DNA of 64,000 nt from an uncultured Muribaculaceae bacterium (lineage in GTDB: Bacteria > Bacteroidota > Bacteroidia > Bacteroidales > Muribaculaceae): assembly GCA_910589055.1 (NCBI GenBank), contig CAJURN010000014.1, positions 17,968 through 81,967 on the forward strand, in the 5' to 3' direction. A model generated the notes under the pieces. It was not told the origin of the DNA. It ran no database searches and was given only the letters and a program-made list of their open reading frames with translations. Below are positions 40,973 through 50,300 of this stretch, in pieces (the stretch's first letter is position 1; every line of letters begins with the position of its first letter). The position numbers and the translations under genes were made by a program.

Positions 40973-41004
40973 AAATATATGTCAGTTTTTTTTTATTTTC
41001 AAAA
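40973..41004 (-). promoter_or_regulatory. Promoter for the two-repeat secreted protein
   Basis: On the minus strand TTTG (41001-41004) and TATATTTG (40973-40980) are spaced 20 nt, a full match. The leader is about 95 nt. Confidence 0.65.
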
Positions 41005-41092
41005 CATTTTGATGAAAAATCCTATAAAAGTGTAGAAAATTGTGTAAAAGACACCTTTTTGTGGGTGAATTGCCGGGTGTGCTAAAATAAAT

Positions 41093-41124
41093 TTTGCGTT
41101 GCACCCGACTTATTTGTACTTTTG
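41093..41124 (+). promoter_or_regulatory. Promoter for the GH20 hexosaminidase
   Basis: TTTG at 41093-41096 and TACTTTTG at 41117-41124, spaced 20 nt. Confidence 0.65.
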
Positions 41125-41165
41125 CAATACCAATTATCAACCGCTAATCCTAAACTGTATATTTT

Positions 41166-42746
41166 ATGTTATCGAGAGCATTTTTGTTTTTGACTTTGCT
41201 TTTTTCCGGTGCCTTGTTTTCCGTAGCCCGTACTCCTGAAATCGTACCGTTACCTCTTGAATATCAAACCCGAAGCGGAAACGTGACTCCGTCGGAACTC
41301 ACAGGGGGAGTCTATTTTGCTCCTGCGAGTGGAATCGACCGTGAACTCGCATCGGCATGGATTGCCGAGACCGGAATCCCGACAGCTGCGGCTGCCGACA
41401 GCGCGTCGGCGTCGGTTGTGCTTACTCTGCAGCCCGGACTTACCGCCAATCGCGAGGGCTACCGCCTTGATATCGCCAAGAACAAGATTGAGATTGCCGC
41501 CGACTCTGATGCCGGGCTTATCTGGGGCCTTCAGACCCTGAGGCAGTATGCTGCCGGAAAATCGAAGCTGAAGGCAGCCACAATCACTGACGCTCCCGCT
41601 TTTCCCTGGCGCAGCTATCTGCTGGATGAGAGCCGCCACTTCTTCGGAGCGGAGGTTGCCAAGAAGGTAATCGACGAGCTCTCGCGTATCAAGATGAACG
41701 TGCTCCACTGGCACCTTGTGGATGGAGCAGGGTGGCGTCTTGAGGTGCCCAAATATCCTCGATTGACCGAAATCGGTTCAAAACTCGACTACTCTCACCG
41801 TTTCGTCACTCCCGAGCAATGGGATTCAATCTATCCCGGACGCCGCGCATATTATAATGCCGACGAAATCCGTGATGTCGTGGATTATGCACGCCGCCGC
41901 GGCATTACTGTCGTGCCTGAAATAGAAATGCCGGGTCACTCGTGGGCCGCTATCGCTTCATATCCGTGGCTTGGCACGTCGTCGCGCATGGAGGGAAAGG
42001 CTGTGACGGGCGACCTGCTCAATGTGGCCGACCCGAGCGTGGAGCAGTTCCTGCGCGATGTGGTGGATTATACTATTGAATTGTTCGGCACTCCTATAAT
42101 CCACATCGGTGGTGATGAGGCTGAATATAAGCATTGGACCGGCTCCGATGGCGTTTCGGCTTTTATGAAAGAGAACGGATTGACTCAGCCGTGGCAGCTT
42201 CAGGACCGCCTGGTGCGCCGCATGGCTCGTTATCTTGCCGACAAGGGCGTGCGCATGATGGGATGGAATGAAATCACCGGCCATGCCGGAGAGCAGGCCG
42301 AGGTTGACGGCTCGATTGCCCAGTTCTGGCAGGGCGACATTGCCGGACTCGGCAAGGCTGCCTCGGAAGGCTATCTCACGGTAAATTCCGACCAGCTCTA
42401 TACTTATATGGATTATTCTTACGAGGGCATACCGCTGTGGAAGTGTTTCCGTTTCTATCCGTGTCCGCAGAATCTTGATTCCGCGCTCAAGGATAAGGTA
42501 ATCGGCTTCGGCGTGCAGATGTGGAATGAGAATGTGCCGGACTTTACGAAGCTTACCTACATGACTTTCCCGCGCATAGCCGCGCTTGCAGAGCGAGGAT
42601 GGAGTCCGTCGGACAACCGCGACTACAAGGACTTCATGCGCCGCGTGCAGCCATTGCAGAATATATGGCGCGCCTCGGGCATCCTCCACGACCAGCCCTG
42701 CTACTCCGACAAAGAGCCCAACGCCCGCATGCCCAAGGGGCGGTAG
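41166..42746 (+). CDS. Beta-N-acetylhexosaminidase, GH20
   Basis: A 526-residue secreted glycosidase that removes terminal beta-linked GlcNAc or GalNAc from host mucin glycans or chitin oligosaccharides. Signal peptide MLSRAFLFLTLLFSGALFSV. A GH20b-type N-terminal domain (about 25-145) precedes the catalytic TIM barrel, which opens with FPWRSYLLDESRHFF. The catalytic Asp-Glu pair is in HIGGDEAEYKHW (about residue 318). MNVLHWHLVDGAGWRLE and PEIEMPGHSWA are further GH20 landmarks. No accessory modules. The gene is monocistronic. Confidence 0.95.
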   Translation: MLSRAFLFLTLLFSGALFSVARTPEIVPLPLEYQTRSGNVTPSELTGGVYFAPASGIDRELASAWIAETGIPTAAAADSASASVVLTLQPGLTANREGYRLDIAKNKIEIAADSDAGLIWGLQTLRQYAAGKSKLKAATITDAPAFPWRSYLLDESRHFFGAEVAKKVIDELSRIKMNVLHWHLVDGAGWRLEVPKYPRLTEIGSKLDYSHRFVTPEQWDSIYPGRRAYYNADEIRDVVDYARRRGITVVPEIEMPGHSWAAIASYPWLGTSSRMEGKAVTGDLLNVADPSVEQFLRDVVDYTIELFGTPIIHIGGDEAEYKHWTGSDGVSAFMKENGLTQPWQLQDRLVRRMARYLADKGVRMMGWNEITGHAGEQAEVDGSIAQFWQGDIAGLGKAASEGYLTVNSDQLYTYMDYSYEGIPLWKCFRFYPCPQNLDSALKDKVIGFGVQMWNENVPDFTKLTYMTFPRIAALAERGWSPSDNRDYKDFMRRVQPLQNIWRASGILHDQPCYSDKEPNARMPKGR

Positions 42747-42781
42747 AGGCTGGGTGAAGAGTGAAGGGTGAAGAGTGAATG

Positions 42782-42836
42782 GTGAAATTTTGAAAATAAA
42801 TTTTCAAGTGAAGATATATGCTTTTGTCGAAAGAGC
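42782..42836. repeat. Dispersed repeat, copy 2
   Basis: The second copy of the 55-nt core at 33833-33887, differing at one base (AAGATATATG versus AAGATAAATG), in the gap between the GH20 gene and the oxalate cluster. The flanks again carry GTGAA and TTTCAC stretches that can pair. Confidence 0.75.
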
Positions 42837-43007
42837 AAATATCTTCACTTTTCACCTTCCCCCCTTCACCCCATATCTAACGCTCATCTAAACCTTTCCT
42901 TGACCGAGAATGTTATAAGTGTGACTGTCGAAATTAAACAGAATTCTATCTCCGCGACAGGAGATTAAAAAATATACTTAACTAACACTTAAAAACACTT
43001 CTCAATT

Positions 43008-44321
43008 ATGAACACTGCTCCTCTTCAAGGAATTAAGGTTGTGGACTTTACCGAAGTCCAGTCAGGACCTTCATGTACTCAGATGCTCGCGTGGCTCGGC
43101 GCCGATGTAATTAAAATCGAACGTCCCGGTGTGGGCGACGCCACACGTAAGGAACTTCAGTTCAATCCTGATCTTCCCAGCTATTACTTCCTGCAGCTCA
43201 ACTCCGACAAGAAGTCGCTCGCACTCGATGCAAAGACTCCCGACGGAAAGGAAATCCTTACCAAACTTATCAAGGAATGTGATATTTTCGTTGAAAACCT
43301 CCACCCGGGTGCCATGGATAAACTCGGTTTCAGCTGGGATGTCGTGCATGCCCTGAATCCCCGTTGTATCTACGGTACTATCAAGGGCTTCCCTGAATCG
43401 TCGAAATACAAGGATTTGAAGGCTTACGAACCTATCGCACAGGTAACCGCCGCCGCCGCATCCACAACCGGATGGTATGAAGGCGCCGACAATATCCCTA
43501 CACAGAGCGGTGCCGCCCTTGGCGACTCGAACACCGGTATGCACCTGCTTATCGGCCTGCTCGCCGCACTTGTGCAGCGTGAGAAGACCGGCGAAGGCTG
43601 CTTCGTCTATCAGTCGATGCACAACGCTTGTCTTAACCTCTGCCGTATCAAGACCCGTGACCAGCTCACACTCGAAAAAATCGGTTACCTTACCCAGTTC
43701 CCGCAGTACCCCAACGGCAAGTTCGGCGATTGCGTTCCCCGTGCAGGCAACATCGAGGGTGGCGGCGTACTCGGCTGGACCTACAAGTGTAAGCCCGCAG
43801 GCAATCTTGATTCCGAAATCGACGCCAACAACTACGTCTACATCATCCTCCAGCGTGGTGCCAAGGACTTCGAGGCAGCATGTAAGGCAATGGGCTTCGA
43901 GGATTGGCTCACCAACCCCGATTTCAACACTGCCGACGCACGCGACCGCCACAAAGACGAAATCTACGCCCGTATCGGCGCTTGGACTGCCGACAAGACC
44001 AAGTTTGAGGTAACAGAGATTCTTGGCCCGGCCGGAGTGCCCGTAGGCCCTGTGCTCTCAACCAAGGAAATCATGTCGGACGAATCGCTTTATGATGGCA
44101 ATACCCTCGTAAGAATCAATCAGGGTGGCGAAATCGGTGAATTCGTTACCGTGGGATGTCCTTTCACAATGTCAAACTATCAGCCTACCTACGGTCCCTG
44201 TCCTACCTTGGGCGGAAACACCGAGGAAATCCTTACCTCGCTCGGTTATACCGCAGAACAGCAGGCTGCAATGAAGGCCAACGGCACAACAGCTCCCATG
44301 CCCGCAGCCCCCAAGGCATAA
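43008..44321 (+). CDS. frc: Formyl-CoA:oxalate CoA-transferase
   Basis: A 437-residue class III CoA-transferase that swaps CoA from formyl-CoA to oxalate, making oxalyl-CoA and formate. VDFTEVQSGPSCTQMLAWLG is the N-terminal signature with the active-site Gln; the catalytic Asp is in AALGDSNTGMHLLIGLLAAL. Similarity to E. coli YfdW runs through SSKYKDLKAYEPIAQ and YLTQFPQYPNGKFGD. The mobile glycine loop, GGGGQPG in YfdW as I recall it, reads EGGGVLG here. The gene is first in the oxalate cluster; I find no TAnnTTTG element in its 180-bp upstream region, so a different sigma factor or regulator may apply. Confidence 0.9.
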   Translation: MNTAPLQGIKVVDFTEVQSGPSCTQMLAWLGADVIKIERPGVGDATRKELQFNPDLPSYYFLQLNSDKKSLALDAKTPDGKEILTKLIKECDIFVENLHPGAMDKLGFSWDVVHALNPRCIYGTIKGFPESSKYKDLKAYEPIAQVTAAAASTTGWYEGADNIPTQSGAALGDSNTGMHLLIGLLAALVQREKTGEGCFVYQSMHNACLNLCRIKTRDQLTLEKIGYLTQFPQYPNGKFGDCVPRAGNIEGGGVLGWTYKCKPAGNLDSEIDANNYVYIILQRGAKDFEAACKAMGFEDWLTNPDFNTADARDRHKDEIYARIGAWTADKTKFEVTEILGPAGVPVGPVLSTKEIMSDESLYDGNTLVRINQGGEIGEFVTVGCPFTMSNYQPTYGPCPTLGGNTEEILTSLGYTAEQQAAMKANGTTAPMPAAPKA

Positions 44322-44341
44322 TTGAGACAATGATAATACGG

Positions 44342-44371
44342 GACTGAAGGTGCTCCGATGCGCCTTCAGTC
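44342..44371 (+). promoter_or_regulatory. Hairpin between frc and oxc
   Basis: GACTGAAGG (44342-44350) pairs with CCTTCAGTC (44363-44371), and the stem goes on inward with one G-T pair. There is no U-run. It may set the ratio of frc to oxc mRNA. Confidence 0.55.
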
Positions 44372-44415
44372 TCTACTTACCTCCCATCATTCAACCAAGC
44401 AAAATAAGATATATT

Positions 44416-46155
44416 ATGAGTACAGCAAACACCACCCCTGACACACAGGCTCCGAAATTTCCGGACCAGGTGACGGGTATGTATATTCTTGCAGAGTCAT
44501 TGCGGCGTCTCGGACTGATGGATGTCTACGGTCTTGTGGGTATCCCGGTAACGGAAGTCGCCTATGCGATGCAGAAATTAGGAATGAACTATTACGGCTT
44601 CCGGTTTGAGCAGCAGGCAGGTATGGCCGCAGCCACCCACGGTTTCCTTACCAAGAAACCGGGTGTGCTCCTTACCGTATCGTCGCTGGGCTTCCTCAAC
44701 GGCCTTACAGCCACCACCAACGCAACGGTCAACTGCTACCCGATGATTCAGATTTCGGGCGCGAGCGACCCCACAATGGTGGATATGAACATGGGCACTT
44801 ACGAACAGCTCGACCAGCTCAACACAGCCCGTCCTCTCGTCAAAGCCGCTTTCCGATGCAGCTATGCCAAGGATATTCCTTCGGCTGTAGCACGCGCCTA
44901 CCGTGCCGCAGTGAGCGGACGTCCCGGCGGTGTCTACATCGACATGACAACCCCTGCATTGGGCGAAATCATGAACCGCGAGGATGCCGAGAAACTTTTC
45001 TACACCCCTGTTGACCTTACTTCCGAAACGGCTCCTAACCAGGCTGCCGTTGACCGCGCGGTAGAACTTATCTCCACCGCCAAGCGTCCTGCAATCCTTC
45101 TCGGCAAGGGTGCGGCCTACGCTCAGGTCGACGACAAAATCAAGACTCTTATCGAGACTTACAAGATCCCTTACCTTTCCATGTCGATGGCAAAGGGTCT
45201 GATGCCCGACAACGGCGAGTACAGCGCCCTTTCCTGCCGAAGCACCATCATGGAGCAGGCCGATGTCACTATCGTGATAGGTGCCCGCATCAACTGGATG
45301 CTCAGCTTCGGACGCGGCAAGTGGAATCCTGCGATGAAATTCGTGCAGCTCGATGTGGAGCCGCAGGAAATCGACCGCAACGTTCCCGTGGCTGCGCCTG
45401 TGGTAGGTGACATGGGTCTCGCACTTGACGCAATCCTCGCCGGATTGGCAAAGACCAGGATGCAGGCCGATCCCGCATGGCTCCAGTCGCTCCAGGCCGA
45501 GACCAAGGAGAAGAACACCAAGTTCCAGGCACGTCTGGCAGCCGCAGCTTCCGCAATGCCGATGAACCACTGGACCGCGCTCAGCGCCATCAAGCCCGTG
45601 CTTGAATCCAACCCCGACGTGATACTTGTCAACGAAGGCGCAAACACGCTCGACGACACCCGCGACACCGTGGATATGTTCTTGCCGCGCCATCGTATCG
45701 ACTGTGCAACATGGTCGATCATGGGTATGGGCATGGGTTCGACAATCGGTGCCGCCGTGGCAACCGGAAAGAGCGTCGTGGCAATTGAAGGCGACTCCGC
45801 TTTCGGATTCTCCGGAATGGACTTCGCCACCATCTGCCGCTACAAACTGCCTTGCACCGTGGTTGTGTTCAACAACGGCGGTATCTACAATGGCGTTGGC
45901 GTGAACCCCTCCGGTGGCACGGCTCCTGCTCCTACCACACTTGACATCAATGCACGCTACGATAAGATCGGCGACGCTTTCGGCGCTACCACTTACCATG
46001 TTACAACTCCTGCCGAGCTTTCGGCAGCCCTGAAAGAGGCCATCGCGTCAAAGGCTCCTGCCTTGATTGACGTACAGCTTGCCGCCGACTCAGGCAAAGA
46101 ATCGGGACACATAGGCTATCTGAATCCTACTCCGCTTATCAATTACACCGTGTAA
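44416..46155 (+). CDS. oxc: Oxalyl-CoA decarboxylase
   Basis: A 579-residue thiamine-diphosphate enzyme that turns oxalyl-CoA into formyl-CoA and CO2. The catalytic Glu that activates ThDP lies in FRFEQQAGMAAATHGF (about residue 63). The ThDP/Mg motif is in GDSAFGFSGMDFATICRYKL, followed by VVVFNNGGIYNG. The C-terminus contains GKESGHIGYLNP, like the SGxI tail of Oxalobacter OXC. The ATG at 44416 (MSTANTTPDTQAPKFPDQVT) fits the family; the longer frame from 44350 runs through the hairpin. It works with frc in a cycle that nets oxalate to formate plus CO2. Confidence 0.93.
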   Translation: MSTANTTPDTQAPKFPDQVTGMYILAESLRRLGLMDVYGLVGIPVTEVAYAMQKLGMNYYGFRFEQQAGMAAATHGFLTKKPGVLLTVSSLGFLNGLTATTNATVNCYPMIQISGASDPTMVDMNMGTYEQLDQLNTARPLVKAAFRCSYAKDIPSAVARAYRAAVSGRPGGVYIDMTTPALGEIMNREDAEKLFYTPVDLTSETAPNQAAVDRAVELISTAKRPAILLGKGAAYAQVDDKIKTLIETYKIPYLSMSMAKGLMPDNGEYSALSCRSTIMEQADVTIVIGARINWMLSFGRGKWNPAMKFVQLDVEPQEIDRNVPVAAPVVGDMGLALDAILAGLAKTRMQADPAWLQSLQAETKEKNTKFQARLAAAASAMPMNHWTALSAIKPVLESNPDVILVNEGANTLDDTRDTVDMFLPRHRIDCATWSIMGMGMGSTIGAAVATGKSVVAIEGDSAFGFSGMDFATICRYKLPCTVVVFNNGGIYNGVGVNPSGGTAPAPTTLDINARYDKIGDAFGATTYHVTTPAELSAALKEAIASKAPALIDVQLAADSGKESGHIGYLNPTPLINYTV

Positions 46156-46166
46156 GCGACTCAAAC

Positions 46167-46193
46167 CTGTGGATGCCCGCCGGGCATCCACAG
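46167..46193 (+). promoter_or_regulatory. Hairpin between oxc and the AEC transporter
   Basis: CTGTGGATGCCC (46167-46178) pairs perfectly with GGGCATCCACAG (46182-46193), loop GCC. No U-run follows. Confidence 0.6.
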
Positions 46194-46236
46194 TAAACCT
46201 TTATTCAGAATTATTCATTCAACTAATACTTTATTT

Positions 46237-47229
46237 ATGGAACACATCCTTCTATACGCCATTGTCCCGATTATCGTGGTGATGCTCGCAGGATACATTT
46301 CCGGAAAGAAAGGTATCTTCAATGCCGCAAATGCAAAGGCATTTAATAAAGTTGTGCTCGACTACGCTTTGCCGGCAGCACTTTTCGTGTCCATAGTGGA
46401 CGCCGACCGCAAGATGCTCGTCGAGGATATCAAGCTCACGCTCGTGTCGCTCGTTGTCATCATGGCATGCTTCATGCTGGTCTATTACATTTATAAATAT
46501 TGCTTCCGCAAACAGGGTGTCACCCAGGGTGACGCTGCCATCATGGCACTTGTCAACGGTTCGCCTACAATCGGCTTCCTCGGATTCGCAATCCTCGAGC
46601 CTATTTTCGGTACGAACGCCTATGTGGCTCTCGTTGTCGCAATCGTTGGTATCGTGGTGAACGCTGTCGGTATTCCTGTGGGTCTGTCGCTTCTTAACGA
46701 CGGTAACGAAAAAGCCCTCGCAAAGAACGGCGGCAAGAAACCGAGCGCATGGAAGCCCGTGATTCATGCCCTTGAACAGCCCGTGGCATGGGCGCCTATC
46801 CTTGCTGTAATCTGGGTAGTTGCCGGAATTCCCTGGCCGAAATGGGCAAGTCCTTCCTTCGACCTTATCAAGGGTGCCAACGCTTCAATGGCCGTGTTCG
46901 CCGCAGGTATCACCCTCTCCGCTATCAAGGTTACTGTCAACTGGCAGGCTATCCTCGGTGTGATACTTAAACTTATCGTTATGCCGGGTGCGCTGCTCGT
47001 AGTTGGCCTTATGTGTCACATGAGTGCAGCTAACCTTGCGATGCTGGTTGTGGCCGGTGCTCTTCCTCCTGCCTTCTCCGGTATTATCATCGCCGACGAA
47101 TACGACACCTATGTCGCGACAAGTACCTCGTCGCTGACGATTTCGGTTATCCTGTTCGTGGTATTCTGCCCGCTGTGGTTGTGGATAACGCAGCTCTGTG
47201 TGGGCACAATCCCCGGAGTATCAATCTGA
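46237..47229 (+). CDS. AEC-family transporter, probable oxalate/formate carrier
   Basis: A 330-residue inner-membrane protein with about ten helices: LLYAIVPIIVVMLAGYISGK, KVVLDYALPAALFVSI, MALVNGSPTIGFLGFAILEP and LPPAFSGIIIADEYDTYVAT. These are the marks of the auxin efflux carrier family, which includes MdcF and E. coli YfdV. YfdV lies in the E. coli oxalyl-CoA cluster with yfdW and yfdU, so transport of oxalate or formate is a reasonable inference from context. There is no OxlT-type antiporter in the window. Confidence 0.85.
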   Translation: MEHILLYAIVPIIVVMLAGYISGKKGIFNAANAKAFNKVVLDYALPAALFVSIVDADRKMLVEDIKLTLVSLVVIMACFMLVYYIYKYCFRKQGVTQGDAAIMALVNGSPTIGFLGFAILEPIFGTNAYVALVVAIVGIVVNAVGIPVGLSLLNDGNEKALAKNGGKKPSAWKPVIHALEQPVAWAPILAVIWVVAGIPWPKWASPSFDLIKGANASMAVFAAGITLSAIKVTVNWQAILGVILKLIVMPGALLVVGLMCHMSAANLAMLVVAGALPPAFSGIIIADEYDTYVATSTSSLTISVILFVVFCPLWLWITQLCVGTIPGVSI

Positions 47230-47252
47230 TTTAGATAAACTGAGAAACATAT

Positions 47253-47300
47253 AAGAGTTGACAGTGGAATGTGTGTCCGCACCGTCCGCAGTCAACTCTT
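47253..47300 (+). promoter_or_regulatory. Hairpin between the AEC transporter and nifJ
   Basis: AAGAGTTGAC (47253-47262) pairs with GTCAACTCTT (47291-47300), followed by TT and CC. It could be a leaky terminator. Confidence 0.5.
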
Positions 47301-47327
47301 TTCCGTCAATCCAACACCTGAACACCA

Positions 47328-50300
47328 ATGAAAAAGATAGTCGACGGTTGCACTGCCGCAACATATATCGCCTACGCCTTCAGCGAGGTGGCTACGATTT
47401 ATCCGATTACGCCCGTTGCCGAGATGGGCGACGTTGCCGACCGCTGGCGTGTGGCCGGAGTGAAGAATCTGCTCGGAGCACCCATGCAGGTAAAGGAACT
47501 CGAGAGCGAACTTGGAGCCGCGGGAGCCACTCACGGCGCCCTTGCCGCCGGAGCGCTAGCAACCACCTTCACCTCCTCGCAGGGGCTCATGCTCATGATT
47601 CCCAACATGTATAAGATTGCCGGTGAGCTGTTGCCGGGCGTGTTCCATGTCGGTTGCCGCTCGCTCGCCACGCATGCCCTGAGTATCTTCGGCGACCATC
47701 AGGACGTGATGGCATGTCGCGCCACGGGCTTCACCATGCTGGCCTCGGCCTCGGTGCAGGAAACCCACGACCTGGCGATAGTGGCGCATATGGCGGCAAT
47801 CGAAGGCTCGCTGCCGGTGCTCCATTTCTTTGACGGATGGCGCACGTCCAACGAGATGACTACAATCGACATGCTTTCATACGCCGATATGCAGCAGCTC
47901 CTGCCCAAGGACAAGGTGCTTGCCTTCCGCCGCCGTGCGCTCAATCCCGACCATCCCTCCCTGCGCGGCTCGGCGCAGAACCCCGATGTATATTTCCAGA
48001 ACCGCGAGGCCGCCAACAAGTATTATGATGCCTTCCCCGGCATAGTGCAGCAGGCCATGGATAAGGTGGCAACCTTGACAGGCAGGCAGTATCATCTTTT
48101 CGACTATTACGGCGCTCCGGATGCCAGGCGTGTCATAATTTCGATGGGTTCTTCATGCGAGGTGGTTGAGCAGACGGTCAATTACCTCAACTCGTCCGAC
48201 CCCGGGGCGAAAGTCGGCTGCGTGAAGGTGCGCCTTTATCGTCCGTTCAGTGCCGACGACCTTCTGAAGTCCATTCCAAGCAGTGTGGAGCGCATTGCGG
48301 TGCTCGACCGCACCAAAGAACCCGGTTCCGGCGGCGAACCGCTGTATGTCGATGTGGCGGCAGCCGTGCATCGCTCGGGGCGCGATATTAAGGTCGTAGG
48401 CGGTCGCTACGGGCTAAGTTCCAAGGAGTTTGATCCGGCCATGGTTAAGGCGGTGTTCGATGAGCTGGACGCTGCGGAGCCGCGCAACGGGTTCACCGTA
48501 GGCATCAACGACGATGTAACTCACCTATCGCTCGACTATGGCGATTTCGAGATTCCTGCAGCACCCGGACTCAGCTCTGCCATTTTCTATGGCATGGGTT
48601 CCGACGGCACCGTCGGCGCCACAAAGCAGATTGCTGCCATTCTCGGCGATTCGGAAAATCTCTATGCACAGGCATATTTCACGTATTCGGCGAAGAAGTC
48701 GGGCGGCTACACAATTTCCCAGCTCCGCATCAGCCATTCTCCTGTCGAAGCCGAATACTCCATAGCCCAGGCGGATTACGTGGGCTGCAACAAGGACATG
48801 TACGTCAACCGTTTCGAGCTCGTCGACCGCCTTCGTGAGGGCGGAATCTTCGTTCTTAATTCCCCGTGGACAGCGGCTGAGATGGATTCCCGGCTGCCTG
48901 CATGCTTGCGTCGCGCGATAGCTTCGAAAAAAATCCGGTTCTACAATGTCGACGCCAACGGTATTGCGCGCCGCAACGGACTCGGAGTGCGCATCAACAC
49001 CGTAATGGAGGCCGTGTTCTTCCGCCTGTCGGGGCTTATGCCATATGAGCAGGCTGTGGCTGCAATCAAGGAAAAGATTTCAAAGATGTACATGCACGAG
49101 GGCGCGCAGGTGGTTCAGCTCAACAATCAGGCCGTCGACATGGCTGCCGATGCTATCGTGGAAATCAATTACCCCGTTGAGCAGTGGCTCGAGGCCAAGG
49201 ATGATAGGGTAGGAAATGATGAGACTCTTCCGCCTTTTGTGCGTGACGTGGCCCGCGTGTGCAACCGCCTTGAGGGCAATTCGCTGCCGGTGTCGGCGCT
49301 TGCTCCCGACGGTACGATGCCTCCCGGCACGACTGCATACGAGAAGCGAACGATTGCCCTGCGTATCCCGCAGTGGGATGCGACAAAGTGTGTGGAATGT
49401 ACCGAGTGCTCGCTCGTGTGCGCCCACGCCTCGATACGTCCTTATCTGCTCGATGCCGACGAGAAGAAAAACGCTCCCGCCGGATTCGTGACAAAAGACA
49501 GCCATACTCAGCCGCAACTGGCGCCCTATCAGTACCGCATACAGGTGTTTCCGCGCGATTGTACGGGCTGTGGGTCATGCGCGACGATATGTCCCGGCCA
49601 TGCGCTCACGATGGTGCCGCTGCCATCGCGTCTTGCCGAGGACGAGGCCACACTCAAGTATGCCCTTGATAAGGTGTCAATAAAGGATAATCTGATTCCG
49701 CGCACCACCATTAACGGCTCGCAGTTCGCACAGCCGCTTCTGGAATTTTCCGGAGCGTGTGCAGGATGTGGCGAGACGCCGTATGTCAAGTTGCTCACTC
49801 AGCTCATGGGCGAGCGTCTTGTGATTGCCAACGCCACCGGTTGCAGCTCGATATGGGGTGCGAATTTCCCGAGCAACGCCTATTGTACCAACCGCTTCGG
49901 CAAAGGTCCGGCATGGGGAAATTCTCTGTTCGAGGACAATGCGGAGTACGGTTTTGGCATGTTTGTGGCTTATCAGCATCGCCGCGGGCAGTTGATGGCC
50001 GATGTTAAGGCTTTCGCCGCGTCTTCGCAAGCTACACCGGCGGTGAAGCAGGCCGCGGAGGAATGGATTGCCGCCGAAAGTACGCCTGATAAATCAGGAG
50101 CAGCCTCGGAAGCGCTGTTGGCGGCCTTGAAGGCGCTCCCGGCCACGGATGAGACACGCTCGCTTCTCGAACGCGAGGATATTTTCGCGCAGAAAAGTGT
50201 GTGGGCCATCGGTGGCGACGGATGGGCCTACGACATCGGTTTTGCCGGACTGGACCATGTGCTTGCCCAGGACGAGAACATCAATATACTTGTGATGGAT

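Noticed and set aside
44578..45999. 473-residue minus-strand frame opposite oxc
   Set aside because: Shadow; His- and Cys-rich composition typical of antisense translation.
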